A DNA stretch of 64,000 nucleotides from Bolinopsis microptera (Eukaryota; Ctenophora; Tentaculata; Lobata; Bolinopsidae). A program made the position numbers and the translations under genes. The DNA is taken from NCBI RefSeq assembly GCF_026151205.1, contig NC_087080.1, forward strand, positions 10,153,837 to 10,217,836. The letters run 5' to 3'. The notes beneath the pieces were generated by a model. It saw nothing but the letters and a program-made list of their open reading frames with translations. It was not told the DNA's origin and searched no databases. Below, piece by piece: positions 1 to 11,530 of the stretch. Positions within the stretch are counted from its first letter, which is position 1. Every line of letters begins with the position of its first letter.

Positions 1-1
1 G

Positions 2-508
2 GTTATGGGCAAGGTTCATCGGCACATTCCTTGCAATTACTGGCAAGATCTGATGGACTCAGATGACAAGCCAGATGTTGATACGACGTGGGCAGTTGGA
101 CAGCTTCATCAAGATCCAGCATACAATATGGTTCTTCCATGTGGGAATATGATCGGTATGGGTAAATTCCTGGAGGCTAAAAAGGAAAGTTTTTCTAGGA
201 TCAAAACTGGAGATCAAAGTTGGGGAGAGGGAACCGATTTCACTATGGGAACACTCCAGTTTAGTGATAAACCAACTGTTCATTCTTCAAGTGATGATGA
301 CGAGGAGAGCGGTGAGGAGAGCGGCGAGGATTGCAGTGATGAGGAAGATAGCGAGGAAGAAGAAGAAGAAAAAACAGATAAAAAGAAAGAGGGAGAGGAA
401 GAGTTTATGGATACTTATAGGTACAGAAATCTACCGAAACACAGTGAATTTATCGTGAAGAATGCTGATAACATAAGACTGGAGTATCTAGTACAAATAC
501 GTTATTAG
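2..508 (+). CDS. Unrecognised acidic protein, C-terminal part (partial at window edge)
   Basis: The frame is open from the left edge and ends with TAG at 506-508, giving about 168 residues. The first ATG is at 5, but the frame runs on upstream of it, so this is probably the last exon or part of a larger gene. The N-terminal half is mixed in composition and rich in aromatic residues and glycine. Residues around 95-135 form a Ser/Asp/Glu/Lys-rich low-complexity tract with runs of glutamate. The last 30 residues are ordinary in composition. I do not recognise a family. Long low-complexity acidic tracts occur in many nuclear and chromatin proteins, but that is not enough to assign a role. Coding status is supported only by ORF length and ordinary composition outside the acidic tract. 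Confidence 0.45.
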   Translation, partial: VMGKVHRHIPCNYWQDLMDSDDKPDVDTTWAVGQLHQDPAYNMVLPCGNMIGMGKFLEAKKESFSRIKTGDQSWGEGTDFTMGTLQFSDKPTVHSSSDDDEESGEESGEDCSDEEDSEEEEEEKTDKKKEGEEEFMDTYRYRNLPKHSEFIVKNADNIRLEYLVQIRY

Positions 509-2948
509 AATTTGCTTTTATCATTTTAGTTCCGTTAGGATTATTCTAAAGATATACGTAAGATGTTAATTATTACACACGTGTTCACTGTTCTCTGTTA
601 GTAATAGTACGATAGTGCAATATTTTATATGACAGTAACGAGGTTTATTATCACAAATGGTAGTTAATTGGCCTGGTGACATGGTGTGTACAAGTATCAT
701 CATTGATGTTAAATATAACTTATAAGCATATGTTTTGTCCTTACACGCTACGTTAATTAATAGGCTCAATATGATATCAGTAATTGCTGTTTACCTTTAA
801 AATGGCAGAAGCTGCTGGTTCTGGTTCTAGGGCCAGGGTTCTTTTTAAGATTTGTTAATTTCGGTAAAGAATAATTTATCATTTAAAATATTTAGCTACA
901 CTGGATTGTGTGATTTGTGATATCAGGTATACAATATACAGATTTCTAAAGTTTCACTTCATGGCAACTTCATGGCAGTCATGAAGTTACGGTTGTTGGT
1001 ATTATAGTAATTATAATCATATTCGCAGCGATAGTAAATTATGCTTGATTGTATATTATTAGCATTATTATAACAGTAATTATCATGGTTGATTTGTTTT
1101 AGAAATTTCAATTTGAATCAGATGTTCGTTCCTCTCATTCTATCACACTAAAATTTGTGAATTTTACGCAAATAAGTTCAAAATTTACATCTTAGTTTGG
1201 TGACTCAACAACCTTTGGTGCTAATTTGTGTATCCAGTAGTGAATACTGAATAGTGACGCGATATAGTGTATGGTGTAAGTCCTCTTAATTTCCAAATTA
1301 GTACAAGGTCTACTACAACTCAGTGCAGTGACGCGCAATGAATTTAATGCTATTGACTGTGGCGCGTATTTTGCTTTAATAAGCATCGTCTGTGACATAA
1401 ACACGTGAAATGTGCCCTGAAATATTAGATGTCAGATAAACAGAATCACACGCCTGAAATGATGAATACACCGCAGTATGATGTATGTACTATACTTTGA
1501 TACAATAAGCTAGCACCTGGATGCTCTATTGCTTGTATCTCCGCTCCGAATTTGCCTCTGATTACACATTTACAGACCACTTCTAAACAACCACTGCCTA
1601 CTAGACCTGAGTGAGTCCTAGTTGGATGAAATATCGTAAAAGTCTGATGTGCAACACCACATATAATCACACCCAAAAAGGAGCGGTATGTCCAGTGACT
1701 AGAGTCTGTGTAGGAGGTAGCTAGGAGCAGTTGGGGGGGGGGGGGGGACGATGGCATAAAATGGAGACTTTTTCTATGGAGAAAATGGAAAACCCCTCTA
1801 GTAATTCTCCATTTTATGCCATGAATTTTGATGATCGAGTTACGTATGTGGCACCTTACTTGGACACTCTAACATGTTTATTGTCGCATACCAGGCTACT
1901 CAAAGCTCATACCAAGCTACTTGAGACTCATACCAGGCTACTAGGGGCCGGTATGAGTCTTTCACATTCCACTCAATTTCACTCTGATAGTGATAAAATT
2001 TAGAAATCGATCGAAAATCCGGCTATAGTAAGCTAATATATATTATATATATATATACATATAAGTAGTTAAGAAGGTAATTGGCTGGATATCAATCAGA
2101 AATTTCATTCATTTTCAGGAAAAATGTTCGAGGGCTAGGTCCTGAAAAATATTTTCGGCTCATAATGATCAGAGTAACATGAACACTGGAGAAAAGTGGT
2201 TTCCAGGAAAACTTTTTAAATTTTTTACTTGTTGAAAGATAAATTTAAAGGGCTGAAGAGGTCAATGAAACATGTGTTAGAGTACTCAAAAAAGCTGAGT
2301 AAGAAATGTGGTTGTCCCTTCCACAATCTAGAAAAGGGGAGGGGAGAGAGAGAGAGAGAGACAAGCATTGGGTCAAGCTAGAAGTGCCGACTGTCCAGTG
2401 GACTTGAGCCCTTAGAACTGGTTGAATAGCAGGACCTGTTGCAAGTCTGGATACAATCTGGGGAGGGGAGGGGGATCGTGTTGGAGGGACAATAACGTTT
2501 ACTAAGGCTTAGGTAAAAGAGACTAAGGATGTTCGTAGAAATTTAGATACTTGGTAGCTCTAGCGAACCCCACAATGTTACTGATAGAACAGTTGCGTAC
2601 CGTTACAGTTTGTCGTCTTAATACATGTTCTACCTCAAGGACCACCAGGTTAGTTTATACTGACCGTTGCGTTACACAACAATAGCAGAAAGGAGATAGG
2701 AGAAAGTGAGGTTGGCGCCGCTAAGTAAGAATGATGAGTATTGCGGGAAGAATAAAATTACCCTGGGACCCCAGTGTTTAAAATATGGCGAAGTAAAAGG
2801 CTGATCGCCATCAAATAATAAAGAAATTTAAAATTTATTGTGATGGTTAACGTAAATGTTATGATTTCCACTACATAATATACGATTTTGAAGTGCAGTG
2901 AATCAGATGAAATTCAAGATTGTAGATGAAATTAAAGTACCTAATTTA
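509..2948. other. Gene-free stretch with simple repeats
   Basis: I see no convincing exon here. It contains a perfect 16-bp inverted repeat (1751-1766 with 1807-1822), a 15-G run at 1733-1747, an imperfect minisatellite of about 24 bp around 1880-1950, an AT-rich dinucleotide tract around 2036-2062 and a GA tract at 2341-2361. The short ORF across the G run looks like chance. Confidence 0.5.
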
Positions 2949-3105
2949 GGGGTAGTTCACATATTACGCAATCACTGAGCGGGGTTTCTAAATGATTCCG
3001 CTAGTGTAATTTTTACACAATAGCTATGTGTAAAATTTATTACGGAGGGGGAGGGGGTTCAAAATTGGCCAAAAAGTGATTACGTAACAATATGTGAACG
3101 ACCCC
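2949..3105. mobile_element. Short MITE with TTA target duplication
   Basis: This 157-bp element starts GGGGTAGTTCACATATTACG and ends with the near-perfect reverse complement, with arms of about 28 bp. TTA flanks it on both sides (2946-2948 and 3106-3108). There is no coding capacity, so it is a non-autonomous DNA transposon. I cannot assign the superfamily. It lies about 340 bp upstream of the coiled-coil gene start. Confidence 0.7.
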
Positions 3106-3108
3106 TTA

Positions 3109-3448
3109 TCAACAGGGGTCTGCTAAGCCGACACAGTTCGAGTTTCCATAGCTCCATTTTGAGGCCCGATGAAAGTTATCTGTGAGTAGTTGAGTGGTTG
3201 GCGATGGTTTTCTATGATTTCGTGTGCCAATGGTTAGCAAGAAGGAAAGTTTGGGCCAACCTTTTGAATGTTGGTCTCAGCAAGGCCAAGTCCAACGATC
3301 GTGCGAGACGCTGTGACTTGTGAGCTGTTGAGGGAAAAAAATGTACAACTGAGTAGGATTATTAACTGCCGGTTTCAGTATCTACTACTGTCGATTCTGG
3401 TCACTTTTTAGAATATTGTTAAACTTCACAAATTACAATTCTTAGGTA
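3109..3448. other. Probable 5' flank/UTR of the coiled-coil gene
   Basis: No further feature is visible between the MITE and the ATG at 3449. The promoter and 5' UTR of the downstream gene presumably lie here, but I could not identify a core promoter motif. Confidence 0.3.
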
Positions 3449-4250
3449 ATGGCAAAGCGGCGAAAAGGATCTGGCAACAAAGGCTCTGGTATGCGATATT
3501 CTTTTCATCTTTCTAACTAACTTTTCTAACCTTTCGTTCTATCATGAAGCTTTTTCGTTGGATTATTATTCAATAACTACCACTACATATTCACTATACA
3601 GGTGCAAAACGACAGAGGAAAGTAATAGATATAGAAAATGAAAATGAGTTAACTGCTACAGAATGTGCGGAGACAGTGCAAGAAGAATGTGAAAAAGTAA
3701 CTTCGTCAGATCAGCAGAAAATATCGTCGAACTTGGCAGTGAGTCAGGAAGCAGGAAATTTAGTGAAGATTCAAGAGAACTCTCAGGATTTCGATGAAAT
3801 ATTGATGAGTCCAAAAAATGGGAACAGAGATCAAGGAACCTATCAGTATCAAAGCGACACCGTGACGTAAGTTATTTGCAAGATCAACAGTCTTTGTTGT
3901 GAGAAGTATCCAATAGGTCTGAAGTGTATGGAGACTGGAGAGGAACATATCTGAATTTATCCGTACGAGCAATAAATAAATTAACTTTGATGGTATTGAT
4001 TTGCTTTCTGTCAGACAACTAAACATTTGCTATTTTCAGAGCCGACCTAGATGACACAGAAGAAGCCGAGAAAAACAAAAGTGCCATGTCTAAGTCGTTT
4101 AAAAAATTGTCCGATAATTTGGAGAAAGCTAAGAAAGATTTGATTCAGATTAGGGAGTATGTTGACCATTGGAAGAAACTGTTCGATCTGGCCAAACGAG
4201 AGCACAACTCTCTACTTAAAAACGATGTTGTACAAAAACAAACCTCGTGA
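3449..4250 (+). CDS. Small basic/coiled-coil protein, three exons
   Basis: Three exons join in frame: 3449-3488, 3602-3866 and 4040-4250, giving 171 residues and ending TGA. Introns are GT-AG (donors GTATGC and GTAAGT; acceptors after TATACAG and TTTTCAG), and phases 1 and 2 match. The first 20 residues are Lys/Arg/Gly-rich (starting MAKRRKGSGNKGSG) and could be a nuclear localisation signal. The middle is Ser/Gln/Glu-rich and probably disordered. Residues about 105-165 are charged, with a heptad-like pattern, and are predicted to form a coiled coil. I do not recognise the family. The start is the first ATG of the open exon. A small nuclear scaffold or kinetochore-type coiled-coil protein is possible, but this is inference. 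Confidence 0.7.
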
Positions 4251-4452
4251 TAACCGGGGTATATACGGGTGGATACGGCATCCTCATCAACTTTGCCCAC
4301 TTTCCACAATTTATTCCAGATAATTATGCGTGACTTATAACTTATCTTATTTTGCCAATAGATTTTTGTTGACCTTCAGGTTTTCAACAAAAACGTAAGT
4401 TGATAGTTATTCAGCTCAGTCTGTTGTGAATCTGACTCCGTTATTCATTATT

Positions 4453-4557
4453 TTTTCTACATAGCATAATATTTCAATTCAAATCATATTTTGGTAATTT
4501 TTAACTTGTTATTAAATTGTTAATTCGTATTTCAATACTCAATCTTAATCGTATAGA
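4453..4557. repeat. Left half of a short local duplication interrupted by the 4558-6656 element
   Basis: The sequence 4453-4557 plus 6657-6737 matches 7049-7234 almost base for base. It is one copy of a duplicated segment of about 185 bp, split by the insertion at 4558-6656. The intact copy serves as an empty site. Confidence 0.8.
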
Positions 4558-4623
4558 GGGGGGGTGTCACGTCCGTCTATGTCCGCTTGTCTCATAGAAT
4601 CCAAAAAGGACAGGACATAGGCG

Positions 4624-6390
4624 GACAAATCCTCCTCCTGAGTCCTCCTCCTGGGTCCTCCTCCTGGGTCCTTCTCCTCCTCTTCATCCTCCTCCTCTTC
4701 CTCCTCAGTCCTCAGTCTTCCTCAGTCCTCCTCCTCATCCTTCTCCTCAGTCCTCCATCCTCCTCCTCAGTCCTCCCCCAGTCCCCCTCCTCCTCCTCCT
4801 ATTCAATCCTCCTCCTCCTCCTCCTTCTCAGTCCTCCTCAGTCCTCCTCCTCCTCCTCCTCCTCTTCCCTCTCAGTCATCCTCCTCAGCCATCCTCCTCA
4901 GTCCTCCTCCTACTCCTCCTCCTCGTCCTCAGTCCTCCTCATCAGTCCTCAACAGTCCTCCTCCTCCCCAGTCCTCCTCCTCCTCCTGAGTCCTCCTCCT
5001 GGGTCCTCCTCCTGGGTCCTTCTCCTCCTCTTCATCCTCCTCCTCTTCCTCCTCAGTCCTCAGTCTTCCTCAGTCCTCCTCCTCATCCTTCTCCTCAGTC
5101 CTCCATCCTCCTCCTCAGTCCTCCCCCAGTCCCCCTCCTCCTCCTATTCAATCCTCCTCCTCCTCCTCCTTCTCAGTCCTCCTCAGTCCTCCTCCTCCTC
5201 CTCCTCCTCTTCCCTCTCAGTCATCCTCCTCAGCCATCCTCCTCAGTCCTCCTCAGTCCTCCTCCTGGGTCCTCCTCCTCCTGGGTTCTCCTCCTCCTCT
5301 TCAGTCTTCATCCTCCTCCTCTTCCTCCTCGGTCCTCAGTCCTCCTCCTCCTGGGTCCTCCTCCTCATCCTTCTCATCAGTCCTCCTCCTCCCCAGTCCT
5401 CTCCCAGTCCCCCCCTTCTCCTCCTCCTATTCAGTCCTCCTCCTCCTCCTTCTCATTTCTCCTAAGTCCTCCTGAGTCCTCCTCCTGAGTCCTCCTCCTC
5501 TTCCTTCTGAGTCCTCCTCCTGAGTCCTCCTCCTCCTCCATCTCAGTTATCCTCCTCAGTAATCCTCCTCAGCCATCCTCCCCAGCCATCCTCCTCAGCC
5601 ATCCTCCTCAGTACTCCTCAGTCCTCCTCCTTCTCAGTCATCGTCAGTCCTCCTCCTCAGTCTTCCTCAGTCCTCCTCCTCCTCCTCCTGGGTCCTCCTG
5701 GGTCTTTCTGATCCTCCCCAGTCCTCTTCCTTCTCCCCTCCTCAGTCCTCCTCCTACTCTTCCTCCTCGTCCTCAGTCCTCCTCATCAGTCCTCAACAGT
5801 TCTCCTCCTCCCCAGTCCTCCTCCTCCTCGGTAATCCTCCTCAGCCATCCTCCCCAGCCATCCTCCTCAGCCATCCTCTTCAGTACTCCTCAGTCCTCCT
5901 CCTTCTCAGTCATCGTCAGTCCTCCTCCTCAGTCTTCCTCAGTCCTCCTCCTTCTCCTGGGTCCTCCTCCTGGGTCCTCCTCCTCCTGGGTCCTCCTCCT
6001 TCTGGGTCCTCCTTCTCCTCCTCAGTCCTTCTCCTCCTCCTCCTCAGTCCTCTTCCTCCTCTTCCTCCTCCTCCTCCCTCTCAGTCATCCTCCTCAGTCA
6101 TCCTCCTCAGCCATCCTCCTCAGCCATCCTCCTCAGTCCTCCTCCTTCTCAGTCCTCCTCAGTCCTCCTCCTCTTCAGTCATCCTCCTCAGTTCTCCTCC
6201 TCCTCCTCCTAGGTCCTCCTTCTGGGACCTCCTCCTCCTCTTGGGTCTTCCTGATCCTTCTCCTCCCTCTCAGTCATCCTCCTCAGTCATCCTCCTCAGT
6301 CATCCTCCTCAGTCATCCTCCTCAGCCATCCTCCTCAGCCATCCTTTTCAGCCATCCTCCTCAGTACTCTTCAGTACTCTTCAGTACTCT
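4624..6390. repeat. Homopyrimidine minisatellite (TCCTCC/CAGTCC type)
   Basis: About 1.75 kb of the plus strand is almost pure pyrimidine, built from CCTCCTCCT, CAGTCCTCC, TGGGTCCTCC and CAGCCATCC variants. A higher-order block of about 350 bp occurs twice (from about 4638 and from about 4987). Such homopurine-homopyrimidine tracts can form triplex DNA; that is a property of the sequence class and is not shown here. The Ser/Leu/Pro ORF across it is a composition artefact. Confidence 0.9.
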
Positions 6391-6414
6391 TCAGTCCTCA
6401 AAATGTTTGTCCAC

Positions 6415-6560
6415 CAATGTCCGCTAATGTCCACCAATGTCCATCCAAGTCCGCCAATGTCCGTCCGGGTCCGCCAATGTCCGTCCGAGTCCGCCAATGT
6501 CCGTCCGAGTCCGCCAATGTCCGTCCGAGTCCGCCAATGTCCGTCCGTGTCCGCCAATGT
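6415..6560. repeat. 20-bp minisatellite (GTCCGYCAATGTCC family)
   Basis: The unit CCGCCAATGTCCGTCCGAGT repeats with a 20-bp period, with a degenerate start and point variants. It lies inside the TIR element. It is open in several frames on both strands only because it lacks stop codons. Confidence 0.85.
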
Positions 6561-6737
6561 CCCAAAAAACACGTCCGTTGTCTCATAGAATCCAAAAAGG
6601 ACAGGACATAGGCGGACATAGACGGACATGACACCCCCCCCCCCCCCCCCCCCCCCTATAGATATGGATTCTGGATAATAAAATGTTTATTTTTTTGCAT
6701 TGTTCCCAGTTTTAAACGAAACGTTCTACATTTTACT

Positions 6738-7048
6738 TACTACATAAGTACATATTTACTCAACATGTGTGAAATTGAGTAAATATTAGTATACCAACTT
6801 AAACACCCTATATTACGCACTATGGATCAATTAACAATATTTCAACCATACGCCGGTCATATAAATTATAATATGGCAGTGATATGTTAACATTGGATAA
6901 ATTTCAACACCTGAACAGGGTAAAAATTTGTAAATTTCGTCACAAACAAAATATTATAACTTTATTTGCTCCGTGTTGGCAAAATAACTAATTTATCGAC
7001 ATAGTGATGGTGATAAAGTAACATTATATACTAATTGAGGTATGATTC
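6738..7048. other. AT-rich spacer
   Basis: No gene or clear repeat is visible between the interrupted and intact copies of the local duplication. Confidence 0.4.
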
Positions 7049-7234
7049 TTTTCTGCATAGCATAATATTTTAATTCAAATTATATTTTGGTAATTTTTTA
7101 ACTTGTTATTCAATTGTTAATTCGTATTTCAATACTCAATCTTATCGTATAGATATGGATTCTGGATGATAAAATGTTTATTTTGTAATTGTTGCATTGT
7201 TCCCAGTTTTAAACGAAACGTTCTACATTTTACT
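7049..7234. repeat. Intact copy of the local duplication (empty site)
   Basis: This copy matches 4453-4557 joined to 6657-6737, with a single TATAGA at the point where the other copy carries the 2.1-kb element. It fixes the ends and the target duplication of that element. Confidence 0.8.
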
Positions 7235-7400
7235 GTGTTTTATTTTGTAAAATATAAAATCCATCCGCATAAAATTATTTCGCCGTCTCCAAAATCATAA
7301 ATCCATTTTCGTTCCATATTATTTTTGATCAATTTCCTTCACTGTTCAACTATTCGTGATATCATTCCACATCACTATTCACCCTCACCCTAGCTAGATC

Positions 7401-10400
7401 ATGTCCGAGGAGCCTCCCCCCTACAGTAAACCTCTTCCTCCCCCAATCGGGCAGATCACCTACTCTTCAGTCTCTGCTCCCCCTCTCCCGGAGTATGAAC
7501 AGGAGTACACTGAACCCACTCAACCCATCACAGGTTTGATATTTCTAATCTTATGTGGAGATATGAAACGTCGTATTTCATTTACAGTTCACTTTCAGTT
7601 TCATTTATCACCTATTTGGCTGTTATCTCTTGAGTGACGTGTACACAATTGTAAGAAATTAGCAAAGTTCGCCTGCCAAGTATCTATAGGTAAGGTCTGT
7701 GGTGTGAGGAATTTCTCCAGTCACCCCAAATTTTCATTTGATGTAATTGTAAGTTAACACATATATTCAGGTGATTGGGGTTGATCACCTGAGAATGTAA
7801 TGTTAAGGGGGCAGGGGGGTCTTCGTCAAAATTATCTCGAAATTGATTTTATAGCTGTTTATAATAGAGGGGAGTGATATCTATGAACTGCTTTTGGTCC
7901 CATGGAAAAAAAATTTTCCTAGCCGAAATTATCGCTGGTCAAAGGTCAGCGCTTTAATATGTTTAATTGTATTGGGAACATCGGATTTTTTTGATGCTTC
8001 AGCTTGACATGAAATTGTTCATTGAATCCTGGTGCATTTTTTGATGCCCTCAAAAATGTGTTTATTCAACTGAAAAGTTGATCTTTTGCACCTCAAAGCC
8101 AAACAACAAATTTAAGCACATTTTTCGTTTTTCATAATTTACAGATTTAAAAAAATTTCAACTCGATACCTCTGAAAGAAATGATAAGCTTCTAGCCTCT
8201 CCATGAAACAAATTGTGTTTTTGCATTTTGACTACAGAAATGAGTGTTCTCGAAATCAAATGTTTTGCATTTTTGGTTGGAATCGGTGCGCTAGGCCTAG
8301 ATGTGAGATGGTAACTGAACTTTCTGTGAGGTCATTTGGGTTGGCCGACACAAACCCCTGTTTTAGTGTATACATGCACTATACTCCCTTAAGTTGCCCA
8401 ATAGAAAACATTATCTGTACTACAACTATATGATGTAAGAGGTTCGCTATTTTTTATATATAATAGTGACTATCATGATAGTCATACGAAGAGAAACGTT
8501 GTGCCTGTGGTGCATCTCGCTGATCTACCGAAGTGCATCGCGCTACAAACAGATTGGAGAAACGCTGATTGGTCGGCTAGAGAACTGTGGTATCAAAAAC
8601 CAATAAAATGATCTCGCATAATATACGTAGAGCGTGAAAAATGCACAGCAAATTTTTCTTATTACCAACTGATAAATATTACTGGCTTTTAAAATTAAAA
8701 CTGGAAAAAGTATCTGTTCCCAACAAAGACTGTGAAACTGTTGATCCTCGCCCAGCATGAGCAGCTGTCTTCATGTTTATGTCGATATACTGTTATTCAT
8801 AGTTGGTTCGTGCGCACTTAACGTACTTTTAAAACATAACGCACTTAACGTACGAAAAAACGTAAAACGCACTTTTACCTACCCTCGCTGGGCCATTTGC
8901 GGTTTTTTCATTTTTGAATACACAGTTCAACTTCAAAACATCAGACAGTGTTATTTCCAAGATTTCACATAAACTGTCATTGGTGAGCCTTACAGTAGCT
9001 ATTTTTGGAATGCCAGTGTGCGTGTGCAGTGTTGCGGGCGTTGCCTTCAAGTGTTTTAATTGTTTGTCTCTCCAGTCTACAGAAAATGCTGGTGAATTCA
9101 ACGGTAAACGTAGTTAAACGCACTTTTAACGCACGAAATAATTCAAACGCACTTTACGTACTTTTCCCGAAAAATTGACGCACGAACCAACTATGCTGTT
9201 ATTGAAATGTAATTTATGAAGTCCTTAACTTCTACCTCGTATTCTATCTTTGTATTTGTCTCTGAATTCCTGGACATTTCAAAGTATTAAGTATGGCACA
9301 CCTGTTTACTGTTTACCAGTTTAGAAGCTGTCACCACTCGCCACAGTGATGATGGTTGTGATTGTGACTCATAGCCAAGCCCATTCAATTAGCACTCGAT
9401 AATATTCTTAACATACAATAGTGTATATGTGCATGCATATTGCATAATGCATAATGCATATTGTATATTGATATCAACCCGGAGTTTCTCATTGTGATCC
9501 TCACCATACCAATCTTTAGGTGCGGTTTCATATCAAATATTTACCGGCAAATTAAAGCTTGGAATGATATTTATAACTTTGGTTAACAAATGCAAACGGC
9601 GGATTCCATTACAATTATGTTAGCTTGGGTACTTACTATACAGGTGACATGTACATGTCCATTTAATTCCATACGGTCAGATCTCGGGGCCGATCTCATG
9701 TTAGATCAAACTTGAAGGATTTAGTAGTAGTACCGCGACGGGTAAATAAAGAAACATGAGTTGAATACTTTTAAACGTCTACCAACAAACCAATATGTGA
9801 GCATCTATATTTTACAACGAGTACGACTAAGTAGATTCTCTGTTCTGATGAGTAATTGGATGAATAGCAGGAAGTTGAGTTATGACTTTAAAGGTTGGGG
9901 CGTATGGGCACCTGGAGAAAAATTGCTCTGGAAAGTTTTCCCCATCAGCTTTAATTTATCTTATTCTTTCCCTAACTAATATATCAATAGACAGTTTTTG
10001 GGTTTTCCAAATAGTTTCTGATTATTCTGATTTGCGACAAATGATATTGCACTGTTAGGATAAACGACGTTTCAAAGTAACAACTTCTTATTCATGCTCA
10101 AATTATTTGTTATATAGTAGTGTTGAAAGTATTAATATATCAATATACCATAACCATAGAGTATAGACACCATAGGACAACTCTATGTTAATCTTCCTGT
10201 ATAACATGACAGTAAGACGAACCGTTTCTCAGAGAAGGTAGCAGCGACGGTAGTGCTACAGCAAGCACCAGTCCAACAACAGATAGTTGTGCAGCAAGCA
10301 CAGGTCCAACCTAGAGCTGCTGCATCTCCAAGATCCGCTTGTGAGTGCTTTTTAAACAGAAGATACTCTGACTCAGTGTGTTTAGTATAGAGTCTGTACC

Positions 10401-10990
10401 TAGCTGCCGGATGTATGTATAGGTTTTGAAACTAGGAAACTGCCGTGTGAATAGATTCCGGAGCTTCTTTCGGATAAAGCTTATCTACTCCAAGTATAGT
10501 AGTACCTACTAAGAACTACTATAACTATTAGATCTTTCTTAGATTCAATAATAACTCCTCCCCGGGCAGGTACCACCTCTCTAAACATAGTAATGTTGAT
10601 AGCACTGTTAGTGATAATACCGGCTGGAGCAGTTATGTGGTACCTGGGCTCTGTTAGAGGGGAAACAGGTCTTAAAATAGCTGGAATCTGTTTACAGGTC
10701 TGTCTTTTAAATGATATTTTGATAATATTAATATGATTTGATTATCCAGTCGTCTTATCACAGGTTCATTTATATAAGTATATTTAACTACTTACTGACT
10801 ACTGATCTGGATTCTGATTCTTTTTTTCCCGTTTAAATACTGTTTGTTATCATGCCACTTATCAGAAGTTATCTTATTTATATCTTCTCAGGGGTTCAGT
10901 TTTGTGGTGGTAGAACTACTACAACTGCTCTGGTATCTCCATGAAAAGAACGCATTTCTACACGCTAATCTCACCTTAGTTCGGCAATAA
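7401..10990 (+). CDS. PPxY-containing two-pass membrane protein, four exons
   Basis: Exons 7401-7533, 10233-10340, 10570-10697 and 10892-10990 join in frame (phases 1, 1, 0) with GT-AG introns and give 155 residues. Residues 1-80 are Pro/Gln-rich and cytosolic-looking, with a PPPY motif at 5-8 and a second Pro/Tyr-rich patch; PPxY motifs recruit WW domains of NEDD4-type ubiquitin ligases. Residues about 85-109 form a strong transmembrane helix, and about 116-144 a second hydrophobic segment. There is no signal peptide. I do not recognise the family. The start is the first ATG, 200 bp after a repeat. The end of exon 4 is included in the 572-bp tandem duplication, so the last ten codons occur twice in the genome. 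Intron 1 carries a MITE (8798-9195). Confidence 0.72.
8798..9195. mobile_element. hAT-like MITE with 8-bp target duplication
   Basis: The terminal inverted repeats are CATAGTTGGTTCGTGCG at 8798-8814 and its reverse complement ending at 9195. CTGTTATT flanks both sides (8790-8797 and 9196-9203). Subterminal copies of a motif like CGCACTTAACGTAC lie in both orientations. The element is 398 bp long with no transposase. An 8-bp duplication fits hAT, although P or Merlin elements also make duplications of this size. Confidence 0.82.
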
Positions 10991-11530
10991 TACCACAATA
11001 GGGTGTTGGAATCATCATTTCTAAATAAATGTTGGATACCAAGATATCAAGAAATTACAAAAGACGGTACTATACCGAGATCAGAATATGAAACAGTGAA
11101 TCTTACTTGGTGACTAATTTTGGTATGATATGTACGCGTACGAGACTGGGCCTGGATGGCCCACGAGAGTTAGAGATTGTTGCGACCTAAAATGAGAATT
11201 ACTTTATATGGGGCTCAATCTGTTGGTGCATTGAAATACACTTAATAACGTGTAAATTATTAGAAATACTAGCTTACCAGTTTATTGATCAAAATAACAT
11301 TGGAATAGACATTTTTGTTTAATAGTTTATTGATCATGATTGCTTTTGAAACTGACCGAAAACGGTGGACACAGCTTTGTTCTGTCAATGGCTATTTGTC
11401 TTGATAAATTTGTTACAACGGCACCGAGTTTAACTCCAGTAAAGTTCAGTGTTATCGTTAATAGCAAGTCGTCTTATTTGTGAAAAGGTATTCACATGGG
11501 GACAATCATACACAATTGTATCAAATCTTA
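10959..11530. repeat. 572-bp tandem duplication, copy 1
   Basis: This copy holds the last ten codons of the PPxY membrane protein and its 3' flank. It is almost identical to 11531-12106; the second copy has a 4-base insertion near 11642 and very few substitutions. It is either a recent duplication or two haplotypes placed in tandem by the assembler. Confidence 0.9.

Larger units (their letters stand above)
4558..6656. mobile_element. TIR element expanded by internal minisatellites
   Basis: The element begins GGGGGGGTGTCACGTCCGTC and ends with the reverse complement of that sequence, with terminal inverted repeats of about 28 bp that reach into a terminal G/C run (7 G on the left, 23 C on the right). 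The 6-bp sequence TATAGA lies on both sides (4552-4557 and 6657-6662). The related empty site at 7049-7234 has a single TATAGA. A stretch of about 50 bp near each end (about 4567-4625 and 6570-6620) is a direct repeat of itself, so the ancestor was probably a hairpin MITE of about 95 bp. The interior is almost all minisatellite. I cannot name the superfamily; a 6-bp duplication is compatible with Dada or Polinton-type integration. Confidence 0.8.

Noticed and set aside
4587-5465. 292-residue Ser/Leu/Pro ORF
   Set aside because: It is read entirely from the homopyrimidine minisatellite; the composition follows from CTCCTC repeats and there is no other coding sign.
6241-6634. Repetitive ORFs on both strands
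   Set aside because: They come from the 20-bp minisatellite, which lacks stop codons in most frames.
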